A stretch of DNA of 64,000 bases from contig CM054117.1 in assembly GCA_028673005.1 (NCBI GenBank), positions 34,506,561 through 34,570,560 on the forward strand. Direction: 5' to 3'. The translations under genes and the position numbers were made by a program. The notes below the pieces were generated by a model. That model was not told the DNA's origin. It worked only from the letters and a program-made list of their open reading frames with translations, and did no database searches. Below are positions 35,300 through 46,853 of the stretch, piece by piece. Numbering within the stretch: the first letter of the stretch is position 1; every line of letters starts with the position of its first letter. The DNA comes from Tanypteryx hageni. Lineage: Eukaryota > Arthropoda > Insecta > Odonata > Petaluridae.

Positions 35300-37270
35300 A
35301 ACAAGTCCGTACATAAAAGGAAGTGTTTGTCTATTCGCGAAAAGGTTGATATTATTCGAGAGTTAGAACGTGGTAAAAAAATGTTGAAGTGTGTAAAAAA
35401 TTTAATTTATCGTCGTCTACGGTTTCAACCTTATGGAAAAACAAAGAAGCGATTTTATCTACACTAGAGAACAACCTAACAACGAACAAGAAAATGAGGA
35501 AGTGTGACTTGGATACTGTAGATCAAGCACTTCTGGAGTGGTAGAAGATGCAGAGAAATGCTGGTTGCCGCATCAAGGTACAGACAGATAAATTTGCAAA
35601 ACAGTTTGCAGCGAAATATAATTTTCGGTGCAAAAACATCCACTGATGTGCTAAGTGCTAATGACAAACTATAAATAGAACATAGAAATATAGACATATA
35701 ACAATCCAACAGTTGAATTTGAATAGATTTAAGTAATACCACAAAACAAAATACACCTCGTAGGTGAAGGCGATTCGAAACGAAACTTAGTTAATGTCAG
35801 TTAAATCACAGCCAATAGTTACTATCCTCTTCCGGCTCCCGGTAGGTCAATGTCCACTCCACACAATGTTTTCCTGCCGGATCCTATGAGAACGAGAGTG
35901 GGACACCTGCGTCGACTTCACTCGTTGCTCCCCTGTGCGTCTCGTCGCTCGGAAGGCCACTATCGGAATGGACTGTCACGTGACGCCGGTGGTGAAGGAG
36001 GGAGGTAATGACGTCAGGCGGGTAATTCGAAATGGTCGAATTATTCCCGGTAATTGGTCGCTTTTCCACTGTTCTTGCATAACCAGGGGAAAGAGGGAAG
36101 GTTAAAGAGGCGAGGGGTAATTAGGGTATATAAAGCAGAGAGGCACCACGGGAGGGCGTGTCGACCGTGGCGTGGCGTCCGTGGGCGTGGTGTTCAGTCC
36201 GGCGATATCACGAATATCGGCTATCGTATAAGTGCGGGAGTAAAGGGGGGGGGAGGAAAAAATCGCCACAAGTTAGGACACGAGAAATTCACATGCAATA
36301 ACGGGTGGCTTGATCGTTTTAAAAATCGGCATAACATTGTTTATGCAAAAGACCCTGTTAGCAGATTCAAAAAAGGCAAGTGAATGGGCGAAAAGTGTTT
36401 GGGAAGAGTGTCGAAAAGGTTACAGAGAAGAAGACATCTACAATGTCGACGAAACTGGACTGTTTTACAACATGATGCCTGATGCAACGTTTAAATTCAA
36501 AGGTGACAAATGTGTTGGTGGCAAAAGACCTAAGAATCGTTTAACAGTTTTAATGCGCGCAAACATAAATGGGACTGACAAAAAAAACTTTTTGTTATTG
36601 GTAAGTAACAAAAGCCAGTTGTTTCAAAAATGTAAAGAAGCTTCCCGTTGCATATGCAGCTAATGAAAAGGCATGGATGACTTCCAATATTTTTCAGAAA
36701 TATGTAAGTCAGTGGAACAACTAGTTACGGAGGAAAAATAGAAACATTCTACTCCTTGTCGATAACTGTCCTGCGCACCCACATATGCAGGAGTTATCCA
36801 ATGTAAAACTGGTGTTTTTGCCTCCAAATGCGACTTCTATTTTGCAGCCAATAGACATGGGGATAATTAAAAGTTTTAAATGCCATTTCAAGAGATTTTT
36901 TGTTCTACAATTGATTGAAAGGAGGGAAAGAGGTTTAGATGGCAACGACTCTGTATTGGATGCAATTCATTTGATGACAGATGCATGTTTCACCTACAAC
37001 TATCATAAACTGTTTTCGAAAGTCTGGTTTAATATCGGGAGAATTTTCGATTGATAACCATAACATTGATGAAGATCAGAATGTCTTAAAGAAAATGGAA
37101 TTGCGAATTTTGACCATGTAAATGACATTGACAATTTTGTTCATGTTGATGATGATTTGATTACCAGAGGAATTCCTACGGAGAGTGAAATACTAGAGAC
37201 AGTATAAAGCACAGCAGACAGTGTTGAAGACAATGTTGAATGTGTCGAGGGCACAATCCTGACGAAAGGA
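35300..37270 (+). pseudogene. Tigger transposase (CENP-B HTH plus DDE), broken
   Basis: In order: KRKCLSIREKVDIIRELERG (HTH of the CENP-B type, about 35318); TDKFAKQFAAKYNF (about 35580); after the insert NNGWLDRFKNRHNIVYAKD (about 36297); YNVDETGLFYNMMPD with the first catalytic Asp (about 36440); LLLVDNCPAHPHMQ with the second (about 36760); and LPPNATSILQPIDMGIIKSF with the third (about 36820). The three acidic positions survive, but there are frameshifts near 36370, 36620 and 36720 and the insert, so the protein cannot be made. An acidic C-terminal tail follows to about 37270. Confidence 0.9.
35640..36275. mobile_element. GC-rich insert inside Tigger, possible solo LTR
   Basis: It interrupts the transposase between the HTH region and NGWLDRF. 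It is clearly richer in GC than the surroundings and contains GGTATATAAAGCAGAG (about 36126), a good TATA box, near its end. This would fit a solo LTR with promoter. I could not define exact ends or a target duplication, so the identity is uncertain. Confidence 0.4.
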
Positions 37271-37674
37271 TGCCGTGGAAACATTAAATGATTTTTTTTA
37301 AAACAATAACATTTCCGATGGTGTTTTTAGTGCACTAAGTGTAATAAGAGGAAACTTAAGAGACTTCAAAGTGAAATCTATGAAACAGGCTTATATTCAA
37401 AGTTATTTTTGTAAAAAGGGGAGTGATTAAGGATGCAGCTGTGAGTAAATTTTATATATACGTATGTTTACTTTAAATTTTCTAGTTTATTTTCATTTTT
37501 AGGTTTTTTCATAAATTTACTAAATAAACTTTCTGTTTATATATTCACTTTTACTTCTTATGTCTTATTTCACCATACGCATGCATGCTTTTGCCTTCAC
37601 GGATATTAAGTTTAACGGCTATAACGAGCAAAACTAAACGGTCCCGTGGCGCTCGTTATAGCAGAGTTTGACTG

Positions 37675-38691
37675 TATATCTTATCTTTCTGTATATCTGA
37701 GGTAATTCTTTGCCGCCGAAGCGTCGAAATTTCGGTAAATATGTGTAAATGAGAATTGATTTCGCTTTCTGAAATGTCAGCATACACATGACTGTGCATT
37801 ATAGCTGGTTATTCGTGTACGTAACTTCTTACATCCTTAGACTTTTAAGGTTATCATCATATTGTTAACTTGGTATGTGTGTAACTAATTTGAAATATTT
37901 CTGGCTAAGGATAATAAATGGGTTTTGGACTACTCACCTTTTACAGATAATCTTCTTATGCTGTTGGGACTGTATGGGGTTGTTTCCAACTGGATGTGTA
38001 TTCCCTATCCAAGTTAATTTTTTTATCGCTTATTATTTCTTCGCTGATGTCATTATTGTCGTTAAATTTCATCTTCAATAAGAAACATCAAATGACAGAA
38101 TCGAAAGAGACTAAGTTTCTATTTATTTCCGCTTTTCTCATACAATTCAATCCTCAAGAATTTTGAAATTTATTTTTGGAAATTACTGCTTATTTCAATA
38201 ATCCTAATACTCCTAACTGACTAACATCCTAAATCCTAATACACATTAAAATAATTGAATCTATCCTATAGATCTGAATTTAATTTTTTTCGTTTTCGGT
38301 AATCCGCATTGCAAGGTTCTCCCTCCTCCTCTTTCCGACTAATACTTTAATATTTAGAGAATTCGGAAGTACTCTTTAGCACGGATGCTTTCATTTTATT
38401 CGTCTTTCTGACGCGCTGACACCTCCTGAATGAAAGAAGAGTTTTTTATTCTGTTTCGTTGTGCACGCTTTCATATAGAGGTCAGTCAATATGTAATTCA
38501 TACTCGCTTATTCCTAAACGAATCAACCTAGAGACTACATTATTCGCCGATAGATTTACGGACATTTTATTGGTTTGTAGTTAGCCTGATACTCATATTC
38601 ACCTATAATAAATGAGCTAGAGACTTCGTTTTTCGCCAATCGGTTAGATATCCTGTTATGTTGTAATGATTTTCTTGAGTAGTCCCGTTGA
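37675..38691. other. Remains of unit F 5' flank plus non-coding DNA
   Basis: 37930-38000 carries the GH18 5' UTR block (CTTCTTATGCTGTTGGGAC...GGGGTTGTTTCCAACTGG) of relic F. Beyond 38100 the DNA is AT-rich without recognised features. Direct near-repeats AGAGACTACATTATTCGCC and AGAGACTTCGTTTTTCGCC occur at about 38530-38640. Confidence 0.5.
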
Positions 38692-39491
38692 CTGTCACAT
38701 TTTCTAACACACAATCAAAGTTTCTAGAGACTTCGTTACTCGCTAAACGATTCAGTATTCTCTCTCGCGTACACGTCTCTCGATTTGTCCGTCTTACCGT
38801 CTAAATTTTTTATAATGTCATTTACTGGTAGTCATAGCAATATAAAGCATTTTAACTAGGCTTGGTGGGATTCGATTTATATTAATAACTATAGATAAAA
38901 TCGAATTTTAAAAACTTTTATATGTGATAAAAATCAATTTTCGTCGATGTGTGTCGATATTTCACCAACACATTTTTTACGAAATCATGCGTCATGATAT
39001 TTTAGTTTGGTTTACCACACTCAAACTTAATATATTTTACCACCAAGCATTCAAAACGGAAGAGAAAGTTAGTACTTGTAATCCCAGATGGCCACACAAC
39101 ATTCGGAATTCACTGCACTTTCATTTCTAATGTCGCTTATAAATACCACAAAAACACAATGAACTGCTGCGGGGTTTGAAGGCAAGGGTAAGAGACAAAA
39201 GAACATGATCGGTTTATTGGTATCTTTCTTTACCGTAGACCAGATTGGATAATCCCTACGCACTTTGGACTCCATTTACCGAAAAGTCGGAGGACGTCGA
39301 TTGTGTCTTCTACGTGAGATGATCTGCCGACCCCCTTTAAGAAGCGAAAAGAAAGGTTTTTCCAAACAGAAAAATTACGTATCGTTAGATGACATTATAG
39401 CATTTTCAAAGGAACCCTGCCATAAATTTTATATAATCCATCCTCCGAGAGTAAGAGAGAGAGTGATAGAGAAAGAGAGAGTTCTCCTCGT
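38692..39491. repeat. Long-range duplicated flank, D-side left part
   Basis: Paralogous to 8664-9430. It is interrupted at 39491 by the jockey-type element and resumes at 44430. The sequence AGTTCTCCTCGT at 39480-39491 is the left copy of the 12-bp target duplication. Confidence 0.85.
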
Positions 39492-39618
39492 CTGTTTCTT
39501 CGGATCCGACTGCCTCGGCAGTCGGAGGGTCGCATTTCCCGCATTCATGCCTAATGCGCCCTTGTGGTGTCTTCACTCCTGGCTGTGAATCTGCGAGTTG
39601 GTGTCCGATGAGGTCAAA

Positions 39619-42499
39619 CTAAAACCCCGTCAATCTGGGGCGTTTTCCCTGAGGCAGGGATTCGATGGTATCCAGGCTGGCGATGGGCCGTTTGTAACGA
39701 TCCCACCACCGAACCTGGATATCTCCTAGCCGGCGGACCTCCTCGTGAGGAGAGAGGGCCACCGCGGCGAAGTATGCCTTCGCAGCCGAAGGAAACACGA
39801 CATCGAGAGGCTCCACGTCGGCCAGGCGATGTATCCGGGCGTTGCCATCCTGCCTGGAGCAGTTCAGCACCCACCGGAGCGCCGAATTCTGGACAACCTG
39901 GAGACGGTTGATTTTCGTCCGTGAAGCCGATGACCAGACCGGAGAGGCGTAGGTCAGCACTGGGAGGACGCACACCAGGTACAGCCTCCTTTTTGTCTCC
40001 ATGGAGAGGGTCCGCGAACGCAGGAGTGGACCAAGCCTCCTGAGCGCCGCGAATCCCCTCTGCCTCAGCCGCTCGACCTGCGATGTCCAGAGCAGTCTCC
40101 GGTCGAGCTCGACTCTGAGATAAGTCACTTCGTTGTCCCATTGGATGATGACCCCCATCACCGATAGATCGACTCATGGCGGAGCGCCAAATCCGGGGTG
40201 GAAGACGATGGCTTTCGTCTTCCGCGGATTGACGGCGATCCGCCATCGACGATACCACGAGACCAGAGTATCCACTGCCTCCTGTAATCCCTGGGCCGCT
40301 GCGTATTTTTGCGAGGAGCGGCAAAGGATCGCCGCATCGTCCGCATACAGGGCCAAAATGATGTTCCACCCATGGTCTCGTGGCACGTCGTGGATGAAGA
40401 TGTTGAAGAGTACTGGCCCCAGAACGGATCCTTGCGGAACACCAGCCCGTGCCTGCTGGAGATCCGATCCGTCCTGGAGCCACTTCACCCGGAAACCCCG
40501 GCCGTGTAGGTAGGATTCAACGAGGCTGGGAACTGGAGTCGATGCATCTTCAACAGGAGGCCCTCGTGCCACACGCGGTCGAAGGCTTTCGAGATGTCTA
40601 AGAAGGCCCCTGCGACCGCGTGTTTCCTGTTGAAGGCGTCGTTGATGAAGGACGTCGCTCGCGCCAGCTGGTGAGTGGTTGAGTGACCCTCTCGGAATCC
40701 GAACTGCTCCGAAGGAAGGGACTGCCCCTCTTGTAGGTGGTGCTGGATCTCGGGCAGCAGCAGCCTCTCGAACATCTTCCCAAAGCCCGCCAGCAAGGAG
40801 ATGGGGCGGAGATCAGCCGGGCTTAGTTCTGCGTCCTGCTTCTTTGGGATGCAGACGACCTTCGCCCGCTTCCAAGATGACGGGAAGTGGGAGATCCTCG
40901 CGCAGCCGGTGTAGATGCTGGCAAGATATGCTACGGCCGCCACTGGAAGCTGCCGGATGACGGTGTTACAGATGTCATCGTCCCCCGGCGCTCGTCGCAG
41001 GTTCAGCCCCCTCATGACATTCCCGATATCCTTCGGCCGGAATTCCGGGATGGAGTCTGGGTCCAAGGGCCCTCGGTCCATCGCCGCCAGTTCCTCAGCG
41101 ACCTCCAGTTCAGCTTCCGCTGATTCTGCTGTAGATGGGTTGGGGTGAGGACCTCACTGAAGTATTTCCCCACCATATCCGCCTTTTCTGAGGGAGTGGC
41201 TGCCAGCCTATTCCCGTGGGATAGGAGAGGGTCGCGGCGCTGTCCTCCGCGCAGCTGCCGGCAGACCTTCCACACCGAATGGTCCTCCAGGGAGACAGTG
41301 GACAGGTACCGCTCCCAGGCCTCATGTCGAACCTCGCGTAGCAGCAGCTGGACTTCAAAGTTGAGGTCGGCGAGCTGTTGCTTGAGGTCCGGGGTTCTGT
41401 GGCGCTGCCACCGCCGCCGGACGCTGTTGCGGAAGGTGATGGTGTTCCGCAGTCCGGTAGGCAGCGCAAACCTGATGGAGTGTCGAGTCTGGACCATAGG
41501 GATGTGGGCACCCATGGATGTCTGTATGGCCGACGTTAAACGTTGAACCATGGCGTCCGCTTCCGCCGCTGTTGTTGGTGGAGCCGGGTGATCTGGGAGG
41601 TTCACAGCGATGTTCTTGCGGAAGCTCTCCCAGTACGCTCGGGCGAAGTCGCGACGTTCTCTCGGGGGGATCTTCACCGGCAGTCCACCAAGAAGGAGGA
41701 GTGTCGGATTGTGATCCGACGAGAGGGCGAAGACGGAGTAGATGCTCGCCGACACTCCGATGTTTCGAGCGACGACGACATCGAGAACGTCGGATGAGGG
41801 CAAGTATGTTGGCTCGGTTGGTGCCAGCACACTAAGGCCTTCCTCGTCAATAAAGTCCCTCAGGTGGAAGCCACGGCGGTTGGGGATCCTGGAGTGCCAG
41901 CTTGGATGCTTGGCATTCAGGTCTCCGAGGATTAAGGACGGACCGGTGCCAGGGCCGAGAAGATCAGTCAACGGCTCGGAGTCCCAGGGAGCGGACGGGC
42001 GGTAGTAGGCTGAAGAGGCCTTGACCCATCCTCGGGTGGTGCGGATGTCCACCGAAACAGCTTCGAGTCCAGGATATGTCCTTACGGGGTGCAGACGATG
42101 TTTCACCGTGTGATGAACCAGGATGGCTGCACCTCCTCCGACTCGATGTTGCTGGACTGGAGCCCCTGCTACTCGGTCGGCCCGGTAGATGGTCCATCCA
42201 GGGAGCTTCCAGCTGTCTGCAGGCTGCAGGTGCGTCTCGTTTATGGCTGCGACGACTGCACCCCTGTCCTGCAGAAACGCCCGGAGTTCCTCCGTCTTCG
42301 CCTTAACCCCGTTGGCGTTCCATTGGACAAATACGGTGCAGCCCCTAACAGCCATTAACGGGTCGTCGTTGTTGACCTCGTGCCAGCTCCTCCAGGAGAG
42401 AAAGGAGAAGTCGGCCTTCCGTTGACGCAATGTAACGCCGCAGCGATCGGTACAAAGTGGAGATCGTTGCTCAGATGTCTTCATCCGGAAGTTCGTCAC
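39619..42499 (-). pseudogene. Retrotransposon ORF2 (endonuclease plus reverse transcriptase), frameshifted
   Basis: APE-type endonuclease: VQWNANGVKAK, INETHL (catalytic Glu), YYRPSAPWDSE, LILGDLNAKHPSW (Asp/Asn) and SSDHNPTLL. The reverse transcriptase follows: DLRPISLLAGFGKMFERLLL, EQFGFREGHSTTHQL, FLDISKAFDRVWHEGL (motif A), AGVPQGSVLGPVLFNIFIHD (motif B) and LALYADDAAILC (catalytic YADD), then a C-terminal domain to the stop at 39619. The frame changes near 41100, near 40540 and near 40168, so as written it is dead, although every catalytic motif is intact. The shifts are few and single, suggesting recent inactivation or assembly indels. The product would nick DNA and copy the element RNA at the cut. 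Confidence 0.9.
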
Positions 42500-44357
42500 C
42501 AGATTGCGCGGCGCTGAGTTTCGGCTGGGAGGCAGGTGCCTCTGGAACCGACGAAGTGGCCGCTTCTACCGGAGCTGATGGCTGAGCTGCCTTAGCTGGG
42601 GCGGCCAAATTCGGGTTGGTTGGTGGTGGCGTCAGCTCCGCTGACGGAATCGGAGCCAGCTCCTCGATAGCCGGTTTGGCTCCAGCGACGGCTGCAAAAG
42701 ACGCGGCGGTCGTCACCGGCCTCGCTGCTTCTTTGGAGGTCGTCTTCTGTGGCTGCTTGCGTGGAGGATGTTGGGCCCTGTCACGGCGAACAGCATCCTC
42801 ATAGCGCTTCAACACCTCGATGAAAACTGGGCACTGCCGAAAGGAGGCCAGGTGAGGCCCCTCGCAGTGCACGCATTTCGGGACTGAGGTAGCCGGTAAG
42901 GGACATTCCCGGGAAGGATGGTCTCCAGCGCACTTGAAGCAGCGAGGAGACATGGTGCAGGCGACTGCCCGGTGTCCAAATCTCTGGCAGTTGAAGCACA
43001 TCATGGGGCCACGGCCACCCCTGAAGTGCTCAATGGAGACGTTGCAGTAGCAAACGCTGGAAATTCTGCCGACTGCAACGCCCCCTGGTTGCTTTTTCAC
43101 AGTCGCGATGCAGCGCCGGGTGGGAATCTTCTCACCTCCGCGGATCTCGGAGATGTGCCGGACTCCACGGACTATGAACCCCTTCGAAGAGAGGTCCGCC
43201 GCGATGTCCTGCGTGTCGTAGTCCGTGGCGACGCCTCGGATGAGGAGTCTGGTCGCCCGCTTGAGGTCCAGTGGCTGGGTGTGATACTGGACTCCCATGG
43301 CGTCCAGTTCTTTCAGCGCTGCACGATGCTGCGCCGACGTTGTCACCAGGATTCGTGTGGAGGCCTGGCGGACCTGCATCTCGAAGTGCCCACCGCCACC
43401 AGCCTGCTTGATGGCAGCTGCCACCCTCTTGTGAGAGGGAAGGCCATAGGCGGTGATGGGAGCCATCCTCGGGCGCGGCGGCGGGGCGTCGTCCGTCGTG
43501 GTTGCCGACTGGGCGGCATCGGAGGGCATGGGAGAAAAAAAAGCCTTCCCCCTCTTCGAAGAGCGCTTACCCCGCACCACAACGAAGTCCCCATCTGGGG
43601 CGCTAGAAGTGCAAGGCACCTCACCAAGGGCGGGTGCAGACCGCTTGGCCAGGTCTGGTCCGTCTTCGGAAGGATTGGGCGAGGAAGGCAGCTTCCTCTT
43701 GCCACGGAATCCCTCTGAGATGTCCATGGCCTCTTCGGTGATACTTGGAACTGAAGCAGGCGTAGCCAGTTGCAGGTCCTCGTCCTCTGCTGCCGGTGAA
43801 GGTGGCTTTCCGGGATTTTTATGGCCCGTAAAAGGGCCGGTTTTAGCGGCGGCAATCGCTAGTGGCAAAATCTCCGCTGGGGCGGAGGTTTCGTCAGTAA
43901 CGGGTTCAGAAGCCGTCAGGTGCTTCTGCTCGTCGTGTCTGGCCGGTTTTGGTGCCTTCCCGGACTTTTTGGGGCCCTTTTTTGCGGCGGCCGTTGAGGG
44001 TGGCAAAGTCACCGCAGGGGCGGAAACAGCTGCGGAGGCGCCAGCAGCAGGCAGGTCCGGCGGTGTGGAGACTTCCATCGCCGAAGATGACGCAGCGGGC
44101 GGTCCCGCAGCAGGATGGCACCCGACGAAGTCAGGAGCTCCAGGGACCGATGATGGGCCGGTCTTATGCAGAAGTGGAGAAGCTGACTGGAGAGCCAGTT
44201 CCCTCCTCCATGCCTCTGCGGAGTCGAAGGTCCGGCGAACGAATCGCACCGACGAGCCATCCTCCAGGATAAGCCGGGCTATCCGTCCGGTCGACGAGGA
44301 CCGTCGGTGGCCTCCTCCAGGTAGAGGTACGGCAGCCATGACGCTCAGGGGTCCCAA
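42471..44357 (-). CDS. Retrotransposon ORF1 (Gag-like, three zinc knuckles)
   Basis: An open frame of 628 residues encodes the nucleic-acid-binding, RNA-chaperone-type protein of the element. The first half is low-complexity, rich in Pro, Ala, Ser and Lys. Residues about 300-420 form the RNA-binding-like region (ITAYGLPSHKRVAAAIKQAG, RATRLLIRGV, RRCIATV). Three CCHC knuckles follow at about 455-515: CFNCQRFGHRAVAC, CFKCAGDHPSREC and CVHCEGPHLASFRQC. The tail is again Pro/Ala-rich. It is uninterrupted, unlike ORF2. The start at 44357 lies about 70 bases inside the element and is the first ATG of the long frame. Its stop overlaps the ORF2 start region. It probably acts with ORF2 protein and element RNA in a ribonucleoprotein. 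Confidence 0.92.
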   Translation of the reverse strand: MGPLSVMAAVPLPGGGHRRSSSTGRIARLILEDGSSVRFVRRTFDSAEAWRRELALQSASPLLHKTGPSSVPGAPDFVGCHPAAGPPAASSSAMEVSTPPDLPAAGASAAVSAPAVTLPPSTAAAKKGPKKSGKAPKPARHDEQKHLTASEPVTDETSAPAEILPLAIAAAKTGPFTGHKNPGKPPSPAAEDEDLQLATPASVPSITEEAMDISEGFRGKRKLPSSPNPSEDGPDLAKRSAPALGEVPCTSSAPDGDFVVVRGKRSSKRGKAFFSPMPSDAAQSATTTDDAPPPRPRMAPITAYGLPSHKRVAAAIKQAGGGGHFEMQVRQASTRILVTTSAQHRAALKELDAMGVQYHTQPLDLKRATRLLIRGVATDYDTQDIAADLSSKGFIVRGVRHISEIRGGEKIPTRRCIATVKKQPGGVAVGRISSVCYCNVSIEHFRGGRGPMMCFNCQRFGHRAVACTMSPRCFKCAGDHPSRECPLPATSVPKCVHCEGPHLASFRQCPVFIEVLKRYEDAVRRDRAQHPPRKQPQKTTSKEAARPVTTAASFAAVAGAKPAIEELAPIPSAELTPPPTNPNLAAPAKAAQPSAPVEAATSSVPEAPASQPKLSAAQSGDELPDEDI

Positions 44358-44429
44358 GCGTGATGGAAACCAGTCACTGTTAGCTCAGAAAAAATCTTCA
44401 CTAACAGCAACGTGCTCTCGGCGAGCCTT

Positions 44430-44987
44430 AGTTCTCCTCGTGCTTAGTTTCATTTGTATAACTGTCAAAGGAGCACCGTTCCGTACACGCAGTAGAGGAT
44501 TTTATCTGCATTCATATTCGTTTGTTACTGCACAATATTTTTTCATCAAAATATTCATTCATAAAGTTTGTGTATATTCACGTCACATCAATTTTTTACG
44601 AGTGATCACTGTTTCATGAATATTGGGCGCGAATTAAAGAGTTAAATATACTCTCTGATTTATTCCGAAAAAATAACTTTGTCATGTTGATGGTCGAAGT
44701 CAACAACAGCACATTCACAAAAAATTAGATAGCAAACGAACCGGCGTACAAGAATTCTTATTTTTATTTATACACTCTTACTTTAATTAGAAGGAATTCA
44801 GTTTTATAATTTTTTTGACGTAAATCGATAAAATGCATTAATAAACGCCGTTATTCGCCGCAGATTTTATTAAAAATAAACGTCGATGTTATTTATCTTT
44901 TTAGGCGCCTTTCGTTTCCACCATGAAGGCCTATTAAAATAAACGTCGATGTGCTCCGTCTATGCATAAGTACGTGGTGCGTTCAAG
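44430..44987. repeat. Duplicated flank, D-side right part
   Basis: It continues 38692-39491 after the jockey-type insertion. It aligns with about 9432-9713 and 10808-11268 and lacks the 1.1 kb hAT-type element found there. Confidence 0.8.
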
Positions 44988-46205
44988 TTTTAAGGTCTCC
45001 AAATTTATTTCTCATAAAGTACACAAGTTACAGAAAAAAAACTCGGGTCATTTATCAACATAGTCTCCTAGAAGCTGCACACATCTTTTCCTCTAAGCTG
45101 TGAAGGCTGCGGCAAAGCTATCTTCGGAGGTGTGTTCAGTCCACTGATAAATGGCAGAAGCAGCTAGGAAATCTTCTGCATCCTTCACTAGGTGAAAGGT
45201 CAGGCAAATATGGAGGATCTGGGATAAACTAAATTTTGTTTTCTTTAAAAGATTTTGCATCTTCGCAGCACGATTGGACGGAGCATTGTCCTAATGGAAT
45301 CGAATGGGATTCAGTCCGCATGAACGTTTGTTCTGAAATATTGCGGTCCTCTTTCTTCAGTACCTCTTCATATTAGTTTCCTGTCATTCTAGTGTCCTTG
45401 GGCACACAATGTTTAAGGAATATTCCATCACTATGCCAGAAAACAGCACCCATCATTGTCTCTTCACTTGCAGCAACACGGAACTTTTTGGACGGGGTGA
45501 ACCAGTGTGCTTCCATTGGGCGGAATGATACTTGATTTCCCGATTGAAGAGTGGAGCCCATGTGTCACCCATCGTTACAATCCATGAGAAGAAAGAACCA
45601 TTCATTGAAGCATCTCGAGTGAGCATTGCTTGACACAAGTTGACACGATTTTCTTTTTGTTCCTTGGAAAACCGCCTTGGAACCCAACAGGCTGACACCT
45701 TGCTCATTCTGAGATCTTCATGAAGAATGAACAGACATTCCTTTAGCTATTGCAATTTCATCCACCCTGGTTCTCACGTCACCCAAAACAATTTCCTCAA
45801 CCCTGCGGATGTTGTTCTCGGAACGACTGCTTCGATGTCTTGGTTCAGGTGCTTCGTTCTCGCAAGACTCCCGTCCTTCACAAAACTTACGCACGCAGCT
45901 ACGCACATTTTTCACATCCATAGGGCGTTCAGGACACACTTCTGATATTTTCAGATAAATTTCAACAGGAGTTTTCACGGTGAGACGCAAATATCGGATA
46001 ATCAAACCTTGTTCTTTTTAAGTGAAGACCGCCTTTTTAAGTATTACAAACATAGTACGCTGTTTGGAATCCTGCAATCCATGTGGGGTATTTAATCGTC
46101 CTGCCATCTTTTGAGAACATTCACAACTAACTGGTAACCATTTAAAAGCCGTCTCAATAATATATTTTGATTATTTTGTGAGAAATAAATTTGGAGACCT
46201 TATAA
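44988..46205 (-). mobile_element. Mariner transposon, copy 3
   Basis: It has the same ends as copy 2 (left TTTTAAGGTCTCCAAATTT, right ...GGAGACCTTATAA). On the minus strand it reads IIRYLRLTVKTPVEIYLKIS, then VKNVRSCVRKFCEG and RRVEEIVLGDV from about 46020 to 45718. In another frame it reads MSKVSACWVPRRF and IVTMGDTWAPLFN (45707-45453). The first catalytic Asp position is again Gly. Several small indels differ from copy 2, so it has decayed independently since the duplication. Confidence 0.9.
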
Positions 46206-46610
46206 CTTGAAAGCCCCTCATAAAATAAAGAATATTATATTTCGCTTTATAAAAAATATTAACTACCAAACCTAGTGAAATGTATTTAAATAAACGTCGA
46301 CGTTCGTCACCTATTTTTATGAAAATATTCGACGATTTAAATTGACCTAAAAAACTACAAAGCCTAATTATATAATTTTCTGTTACCAAAAGGATTTTGA
46401 AAATACCACAATTCACTCAGTAGATCCTTCCTTTCTGGTTTCGTTTAATTTTATGTGATATATTCAGCAGTTCAAATACTGTCAAAGAATTTATATTTAT
46501 TTAAAATGAGTACATTAGAAGAATTTCAATTCCTTTATTCCCATTCATGTCAAACACCGTGATTCTCGCATTTCTCACATTCTCCGCTGAGTGAACGAAT
46601 TAATTCCAGG
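46206..46610. repeat. 3' flank of GH18 copy D, distal part
   Basis: It matches 288-640 and 12474-12860. It is broken at about 46610 by a foreign insert and resumes near 50060-50100. Confidence 0.7.
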
Positions 46611-46853
46611 TACTATAAGACGTTTATTGGCATTAAGCAGATACATGGTCCGTGCCCAAGCACGAAAATACAAGGTATAATTATTACGACACTCATTTGA
46701 GCACATGCGCTCGAGGGAAGACATCTCCCACCAACCAACAAAATCATCTCCTACTCGGTATCATCAGCAGCCGGGAAAACAAAAGACGAATCCTTCGTGT
46801 ATCCCGGCTGCTGGAAAAGTGGTCCGCTGCCCAACCGCCCCGTCGGTAGGGAC

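Larger units (their letters stand above)
34676..37674 (+). mobile_element. Tigger/pogo transposon with TA target duplication
   Basis: Both ends read CAGTCAAACTC on opposite strands, continuing into TATAACGAGC motifs that recur just inside each end. TA flanks both sides (34674-34675, 37675-37676). Length is 2999 bases. The transposase is on the plus strand and broken. A GC-rich insert (about 35640-36270) splits the DNA-binding part. Confidence 0.93.
39492..44429 (-). mobile_element. Near full-length jockey-type non-LTR retrotransposon, 4.94 kb
   Basis: It is bounded by AGTTCTCCTCGT on both sides (39480-39491 and 44430-44441). The paralogous flank at about 9418-9432 shows the uninterrupted site. 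It is much more GC-rich than the host DNA. ORF1 (42471-44357) and a frameshifted ORF2 (39619-42499) overlap by 29 bases. The 3' end has no poly(A): the minus strand ends GGATCCGAAGAAACAG. The 5' UTR is about 72 bases. The lack of poly(A), the order of domains and three zinc knuckles fit the jockey/R1 group; the exact clade is not decided. Confidence 0.92.

Noticed and set aside
35884..36383. Host gene in open frames at the Tigger insert
   Set aside because: The frames are GC-driven and pass into transposase sequence; no start context or splice pattern.
39614..40483. Long open frames antisense or shifted to the jockey-type ORF2 and ORF1 (also 43453-44619 and 42918-43718 plus strand)
   Set aside because: They overlap well-supported retrotransposon frames and arise from high GC content; no family motifs.
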